NCBI GenBank assembly: GCA_022822085.1
Contig: JAJECK010000085.1
Coordinates: 1 to 64,000, forward strand
Length of the DNA stretch: 64,000 bases
Source of the DNA: Candidatus Poribacteria bacterium
Lineage (GTDB): Bacteria > Poribacteria > WGA-4E > WGA-3G
Direction of reading: 5' to 3'
Within the stretch, counting starts at the first letter, position 1, and each line of letters begins with the position of its first letter. The notes below the pieces were generated by a model, which did not search any database, was not told the DNA's origin, and saw nothing but the letters and a program-made list of their open reading frames with translations. Positions 58,516-64,000 of the stretch are shown piece after piece. A program made the translations under genes and the position numbers.

Positions 58516-59097
58516 ATGAAAATCGCAATCATGGGTGGCACATTTAACCCGATCCATTACGGACATTTGATAAGTGCTGAGCAGGTACGTGTTGGCTTAG
58601 GTTATAATAAAATATTATTTGTCCCATCGGCACGACCACCACACAAATCTCTACCTGACATGGTTTCTGCTGAACATCGTTATCAAATGGTTATGTTAGC
58701 AACTGCAGACAATTCTTATTTTGAAGTATCTCGTATAGAATTGGAGCGTGAGGGCCCTTCATACACAATCCAGACAATCAAGACGTTGAGAAAAATGTAC
58801 GGTCCATCAACTAATCTTGCCTGGATTATTGGGGCAGATTCATTAATTGAGTATAAAATATGGAAAGATTTTGATGGAGTACTGGAGCAATGCACTATGA
58901 TTGCAACTACACGTCCGAATTACGATTTGCAACGAGTTCCTTTAGAAATTCGTAACCGGGTTAAAACCTATAAAATTACAGGTATAGATATATCCGCAAC
59001 TGAAATTCGTAGACGGATACAGAGCAATGTTTCTATTCGATATCTTGTTCCGGATTCTGTGGATTCATATATCAACGAACATAAGTTATACACATGA
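58516..59097 (+). CDS. nadD: Nicotinate-nucleotide adenylyltransferase
   Basis: MKIAIMGGTFNPIHYGHLISAEQV, WIIGADSLIEYKIWKDF, DISATEIRRRI. Confidence 0.96.
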   Translation: MKIAIMGGTFNPIHYGHLISAEQVRVGLGYNKILFVPSARPPHKSLPDMVSAEHRYQMVMLATADNSYFEVSRIELEREGPSYTIQTIKTLRKMYGPSTNLAWIIGADSLIEYKIWKDFDGVLEQCTMIATTRPNYDLQRVPLEIRNRVKTYKITGIDISATEIRRRIQSNVSIRYLVPDSVDSYINEHKLYT

Positions 59098-59118
59098 GAG
59101 AATAAATTTGGGGCAGAG

Positions 59119-59376
59119 ATGAAACTGAAATGTAGTATATGCGAATCAGATTATGAATTTGAATATAATAAAGAGAAACCATTACCAACTCATTTTCCTT
59201 TTTGTAGTAAGCGGTGTAAAACAATTGATTTAGCAAAATGGCTTAATGAGGAGTACCGTATTAGTACACCTCTAATAGAAAATGATCAACTTACTGATTT
59301 TGAGCAAATGATCATTGAGGACTTTGATGAAGAAACACTTTCCAGAATGCTTGATAAGGAAATTAATAAAGTATAA
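59119..59376 (+). CDS. yacG: YacG-like zinc-binding protein
   Basis: KCSICE...THFPFCSKRCKTIDLAKWLNEEYRI. Confidence 0.82.
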   Translation: MKLKCSICESDYEFEYNKEKPLPTHFPFCSKRCKTIDLAKWLNEEYRISTPLIENDQLTDFEQMIIEDFDEETLSRMLDKEINKV

Positions 59377-59464
59377 TTTTGTGCAATCGCCATCTATCTA
59401 AGTTTATATAGTTTGTTCAATGAAAAACGGTTTTAAATATCAGTAAATATAAGAATAAAGCAAT

Positions 59465-60112
59465 ATGTTGACAAGTAAAACACTTGCAGTAAACGAAATT
59501 ATTGACACATCGTTTTCAAAATCAGATGAACTGAGGAATCATCCGAAGTCAATTGAAATATTACATTATCTGACCAATAAACTTGATCCTGAACGGCTTC
59601 AGCATGTCATATCAGTTCAGGAGACTGCAGTTGCATTAGCACGATACCATAATGCAGATGTTTGGAAAGTTAATTTGTCGGCACTGTTACATGACATTGC
59701 AAAATGGATGAGTAATGAACAGCTCTATAGTGCAGTATCACGATTTGAAATAGAACTTGATCCTATTGAAAAGATCATGCCAGCATTATTACATGCGATT
59801 GTAGGTGTAAAATTATCTATTGAATTGTTTAAAGTAACTGACTTAGAAATCCTTGAAGCTATCCGATGTCATACAACTGGCAATACATCAATGGGACTAA
59901 CAGCAAAATTGATATATGTCGCTGATTTTTCAGAACCGAATCGTGAATATAAAGAGTCCGAGCAAGTCAGGAAATTAGCCGAGATTGACTTAAATCAAGC
60001 AGTTCATACCGTAGCGCGACATAAGATTGAATTTTTACTGCAAAAAGGTGGGTTAATTCATCCAAATACAATACATACTTACAATAGTACTTTTCCGAAT
60101 AAGAGTAAGTAG
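59465..60112 (+). CDS. HD-domain hydrolase, YqeK family
   Basis: RLQHVISVQETAVALARYHNADVWKVNLSALLHDIAKWMS, HAIVGVKLSIELF, AIRCHTTGNTSMGLTAKLIYVADFSEPNR. Confidence 0.9.
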   Translation: MLTSKTLAVNEIIDTSFSKSDELRNHPKSIEILHYLTNKLDPERLQHVISVQETAVALARYHNADVWKVNLSALLHDIAKWMSNEQLYSAVSRFEIELDPIEKIMPALLHAIVGVKLSIELFKVTDLEILEAIRCHTTGNTSMGLTAKLIYVADFSEPNREYKESEQVRKLAEIDLNQAVHTVARHKIEFLLQKGGLIHPNTIHTYNSTFPNKSK

Positions 60113-60253
60113 TTAAAATTAAACAAAGAATTTACCTCGCAAGACATTATCAAAAAAATTATGTTCGGAAATTATACCTACATTTACAACTTGTGCCAGT
60201 TAACTATGTGTTTGTATTGTATTCACATAAAATGGATTTAACATATAAACATA

Positions 60254-60281
60254 TCGTCCGGACGGGACTAAAGAACGGACA
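60254..60281. repeat. Short dispersed repeat TCGTCCGGACGGGACTAAAGAACGGACA, copy 2
   Basis: Matches 15743-15772. Confidence 0.6.
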
Positions 60282-60424
60282 ATCCAATGAGGAGTATTTA
60301 CAAAACAAATCGTTAATGTTGAATAATGTTTAACATATAGTTATTTAGCACAACTCGTTACATTTAGTTGATAATACTCATACCCAACCTTTTTAATACT
60401 ACCTTATTTCAGGAGACAAATCTC

Positions 60425-60874
60425 ATGTCAACAAATAATACATTAGAAATAGTTAAAGCTACCGCATCAGTTGCTATAAGTCGACGGGCGCAGAATCCTG
60501 TGATCCTTGATCTTCGCGAATTGGATTGCTTCACAGATTACTTCGCCATTTTCAGTGGTATTTCAGATGTACAAGTTGAAGGTATTACTGATGCGATCTT
60601 AGAAGAACTTGAAGAGAAATGGAATCAGAAACCTTGGCACCGTGAAGGCGCACAGAAAGCAGATTGGATATTATTAGATTATGTGGATTTTGTCGTACAC
60701 ATTTTCTTAGATGAGAGACGTTCTTATTACAGTTTGGAAAGACTATGGGGAGAGGCTCCGCATGTTGAGTTACCCGAGATAGAAGGTATGCCTATATTGG
60801 ATGAACATGAAGAGTATGATGAGGATGAAATGGTGTTGGGACTGATTACAGCAGATGGTGAAGGACAATCATGA
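60425..60874 (+). CDS. rsfS: Ribosomal silencing factor RsfS
   Basis: VILDLRELDCFTDYFAIFSGISDVQVEGITDAI, WILLDYVDFVVHIFLDERRSYYSLERLWGEAP. Confidence 0.95.
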   Translation: MSTNNTLEIVKATASVAISRRAQNPVILDLRELDCFTDYFAIFSGISDVQVEGITDAILEELEEKWNQKPWHREGAQKADWILLDYVDFVVHIFLDERRSYYSLERLWGEAPHVELPEIEGMPILDEHEEYDEDEMVLGLITADGEGQS

Positions 60875-60922
60875 ATTGAATGTGACAACTATTGGATTGC
60901 ATTTGCCCGTGGATATACATTT

Positions 60923-61657
60923 TTAATCAATATTACTTAGGAGAACTGTAACGTTGTCCGTGCCGCCATAAGCAAGTGCTCGACTGATTAAATTTTCACT
61001 TGCTGCCTCAAGTGTGGGTGCCGAAGAAATTATATTACGAGTCTCTGTATCGTCTGTAATTAGGTCATGTAACCCATCAGTACAAGCAAGGATAATATCA
61101 CCTGGGGCAAGTGGATATATGTCAGAAGCTATTGATACATTTTCTGATAAGCCAATAGCTTGGGTAATTATATTCCTTTTGGCGTGCACACGACCTTCTT
61201 CAGGAGTAATCTCACCCTTTTCTATCATCTTTTGGACTAATGAATCGTCTGTGGTGATTTGTGTCAGGATGTCATTGTGTAGAACATATAGACGACTATC
61301 ACCTACATGGACATAAGCCAAGTAGCTTGGTGTAACAAAACCAGCAGTAAGAGTTGTTCCCATTCTTTGGTATTGAATAGATTCTTGTCCCATATTATAG
61401 ACACGACTATTAGCCTCAATTGCGAGTTTTTCTAATACAGTGAGCCTGTTGATTGGTGCCAGATCACTTGCAGGATTAGGTGTTTCAGATACCCATTCTT
61501 CAAAAATTTGAAGAGCAATTCGGCTTGCAATATCGCCGCGAGCATGACCACTCATGCCGTCAGCTATCGCAAATAACCGATTTTTTTCGTCAAAATAGTA
61601 TGAGTCCTCGTTTCTCTCTCTAAGAGAACCGATATCTGTTTTTGCAATGAAGTTCAT
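60923..61657 (-). CDS. PP2C-type serine/threonine protein phosphatase (Stp-like)
   Basis: TDIGSLRERNEDSYYF, LFAIADGMSGHARGDIASRIA, YVHVGDSRLYVL, LACTDGLHDLI, GGTDNVTVLL. Confidence 0.95.
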   Translation of the reverse strand: MNFIAKTDIGSLRERNEDSYYFDEKNRLFAIADGMSGHARGDIASRIALQIFEEWVSETPNPASDLAPINRLTVLEKLAIEANSRVYNMGQESIQYQRMGTTLTAGFVTPSYLAYVHVGDSRLYVLHNDILTQITTDDSLVQKMIEKGEITPEEGRVHAKRNIITQAIGLSENVSIASDIYPLAPGDIILACTDGLHDLITDDTETRNIISSAPTLEAASENLISRALAYGGTDNVTVLLSNID

Positions 61658-61742
61658 AGTATTACTGCCCTTCCTACAATGTTAACACATATAACGATAA
61701 CTATGATAAATTGTTTCATTATGCCACAGCTGGTGACCTACT

Positions 61743-62882
61743 ATGACTATTACCCCCAAATTCAGTTATAATCTACACAGATTATCTTCCACTCCTAAAC
61801 ATCATTTCTACGGATATTATGGAATTAATCCGTGGGATAAACTAAATCGAGATCATCTTGCCCTTGAAACTAATACGCATACACACCGTCCAAGACCATC
61901 TGATATTGCAAAAGTCGGGTTAATCAATCGTGAGGCTAAGATTTTTACACCTTATGCTACTACGTCTGCTTACAATCTACAACAAGGAAGTATGTTGCAT
62001 TGGGTTGATGAGGAATTCACATATAATGATTGGGAAGATAGTATGTTGGTCTCACGTGCTCTAAATCCTTCAACGCAGAAAACACGCACTATACAGGGGG
62101 CAATTGCAGCTGTATCACCTAAAAGTAAAATTGCTATAGGGTTAAATTATCAACGTATGGCACTTTGTCGTAAGGTAGTTGGTTATGCAAGCGAATTAGA
62201 ACCATCCGAAATCAATAATCAACCTGAGGATGATGGATTATTTCTGCTCAATCTACAAGATGGCACCTCTAAACTTGTCCTTTCAATTGCAGATGTTATT
62301 TCCACCGCAAAGGATGATAAAGTTTTAGAAGGACGAACATGGTTTAATCACGTACTCTTCAATACAGATGGAACAAGAGTCTTATTTTTCTGTCGTGTTA
62401 GACAAGACAACGGGTTTTATTCATCGCTTTGGACAGTTAATCCTGATGGCACAGATTTAGAAATGCAGATTCCATTCGGGTATCGTGTTTCACACTTTGA
62501 TTGGAAAACACCAACGCAAATTTTGGTCTCATCAGATATTGTCAATGAGATGGGTTTTGTTGAATTCACCGATGGTATGCGAGATTTCAAACCCATCGGA
62601 AGAGGTGTGTTACCAAACGATGGACATGCATCTTTTTCACCTGACAGACAATGGTTGCTTTGTGATACATATCCACGAGGTGCTGAGCGTTTAGCAGAAT
62701 TGATGTTATACAATATCGCTGAAAACAGATTAATAATACTTGGGAAATTTCACCACGATAAACAGTTTAGTGGGGATATCCGTTGTGACTTACATCCGCG
62801 CTGGTCAGCAGATGGAAAAACGATTACATTTGACTCTGTTCATGAAGATTCACGTCAGATATATTGTATAGAACTAACTTAA
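61743..62882 (+). CDS. PD40/oligogalacturonate-lyase-like beta-propeller protein
   Basis: SFSPDRQWLLCDTYP, HPRWSADGKTITFDSVHEDSRQIYCIEL. Confidence 0.7.
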   Translation: MTITPKFSYNLHRLSSTPKHHFYGYYGINPWDKLNRDHLALETNTHTHRPRPSDIAKVGLINREAKIFTPYATTSAYNLQQGSMLHWVDEEFTYNDWEDSMLVSRALNPSTQKTRTIQGAIAAVSPKSKIAIGLNYQRMALCRKVVGYASELEPSEINNQPEDDGLFLLNLQDGTSKLVLSIADVISTAKDDKVLEGRTWFNHVLFNTDGTRVLFFCRVRQDNGFYSSLWTVNPDGTDLEMQIPFGYRVSHFDWKTPTQILVSSDIVNEMGFVEFTDGMRDFKPIGRGVLPNDGHASFSPDRQWLLCDTYPRGAERLAELMLYNIAENRLIILGKFHHDKQFSGDIRCDLHPRWSADGKTITFDSVHEDSRQIYCIELT

Positions 62883-62964
62883 ATCCAACTGCAGATTAAC
62901 AGAAAAATATGTTGAAGTTATCCAATGAAATACTACTTTGATAATTGTAATGAGGTACATTTGA

Positions 62965-64000
62965 ATGTCTGAAACTACATCTATTCAAGACTTGCATACA
63001 AAATCTCTCGTAATTGATGCGCATAACGATGCAATCGTTGCACATATTCGTCGTGGAAACATCAGCCTTGTTGATGAAAATACAATAAACAGTAATCAAC
63101 ATCGAGGAACAATATCCTATCTTCGTGGACCTGTATCACCGGAAGAGGATGCTATTGGAATCCAACTCAATATACCAAAAATGCAACAAGGTGGAATTGA
63201 CGTTGCATTTTTTGCGGTTGATGTTACACGGGCTTGGAAAAATCATCTCTCTTATGCCTTAGATGCTTTAGGGTGGTTTGAGGCTGAGGTAATAACCTGC
63301 GAATCAGATATTTGCATCGTCCGAAATGCGTCAGATATACGTAAAGCCAAAACAGAAGGGAAAATCGGGGCAGTACTCACCATTGAAAACAGCGAAGGTG
63401 TGGAGCGAAGTTTGAATATACTTCGTTCTCTTTACAACCTTGGTGTCCGTTCTATTGGATTGACGCATAACCCCAACACCTGGGCATCGACAGGAAATGA
63501 TGAAGGTGAAACCGGTGGTGGTTTAACAAAATTCGGGATTCAATTGGTTAAAGAGATGAATAGACTTGGCATACTTGTTGATGTATCACACATCAGTGAA
63601 CGTGGTTTCTGGGATGTATTAGATGTTTCGGATGCACCAATAATCGCATCACATAGTAATTGCAAGACTTTATGCGATCATCCCCGAAACTTGACAAACG
63701 AACAACTTAAGGCAATTGCGGTTAATGGAGGTGTAGTAGGGATTACATTTGTCCCAGGATTCATCACGCAAGATGGTTGGCAAAATACTCCGTCTTTTGC
63801 CCAACTAATAAATCATATAGAGTATGCGATAGATGTTGCGGGACTTGAGCATGTCTGTATTGGATCAGATTTTGACGGAGGAGGAGATCTACTAAAGGAT
63901 GCTGCCGAATTTCCAAGAATATCGGAAGGATTGAATGAACGCGGATATTCCGATGAAGCAATTCAGAAGATTATAGGTTGTAATATTTTGCGTGTTTTTG
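62965..64000 (+). CDS. Membrane dipeptidase (peptidase M19, renal dipeptidase family), truncated by window end
   Basis: LVIDAHNDAIVAH, VLTIENSEGV, GVRSIGLTHNPNTWA, LVDVSHISERGFWDVL, IIASHSNCKTLCDHPRNL, VCIGSDFDGGGD; open to the last base. Confidence 0.93.
   Translation, partial: MSETTSIQDLHTKSLVIDAHNDAIVAHIRRGNISLVDENTINSNQHRGTISYLRGPVSPEEDAIGIQLNIPKMQQGGIDVAFFAVDVTRAWKNHLSYALDALGWFEAEVITCESDICIVRNASDIRKAKTEGKIGAVLTIENSEGVERSLNILRSLYNLGVRSIGLTHNPNTWASTGNDEGETGGGLTKFGIQLVKEMNRLGILVDVSHISERGFWDVLDVSDAPIIASHSNCKTLCDHPRNLTNEQLKAIAVNGGVVGITFVPGFITQDGWQNTPSFAQLINHIEYAIDVAGLEHVCIGSDFDGGGDLLKDAAEFPRISEGLNERGYSDEAIQKIIGCNILRVF

Overview
The window appears to be a chromosomal segment from a bacterium with a Poribacteria-like gene repertoire: tandem WD40 proteins, phytanoyl-CoA dioxygenases, a sulfatase, LamG and PD40/TolB-like proteins. 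The taxonomic assignment is inference. Layout: (1) ~1-7.15 kb, a restriction-modification island: an HTH-HNH fusion protein, a type III-like Res, a Mod split at a G8 homopolymer, and a truncated type ISP/IIG-like remnant. (2) 7.3-11.2 kb, two translationally coupled WD40 proteins. (3) 11.2-15.6 kb, a small metabolic cluster and an NhaC-type antiporter. (4) 15.9-24 kb, a LolA-like/ABC/outer-membrane-protein locus. (5) 24-27.3 kb, tandemly duplicated PD40 genes and a secreted protein. (6) 27.3-36.8 kb, an accessory region with several palindromic/MITE-like repeats, a CDF transporter, a short UvrC-like protein, and three reading frames interrupted by one in-frame TGA. (7) 36.9-58.2 kb, a division/cell-wall (dcw) cluster on the minus strand. 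(8) 58.5-64 kb, nadD-yacG-yqeK-rsfS, a PP2C phosphatase, a PD40-like protein and a partial M19 dipeptidase. The main discovery candidate is the set of three lipoprotein-like genes with in-frame TGA: two HMA-domain proteins and one peroxiredoxin/thioredoxin-fold protein. In each, the TGA sits at the first position of a C-x-x-C redox or metal-binding motif (UxxC) and is followed at the same distance by a stem-loop. In the two HMA genes the stem-loop is TAGTGC-GGTCT-GCACTA or AAGTGC-AGTCT-GCACTT, which resembles the E. coli fdhF SECIS apical hairpin. This points to a cluster of unannotated selenoproteins that ordinary gene calling would truncate.
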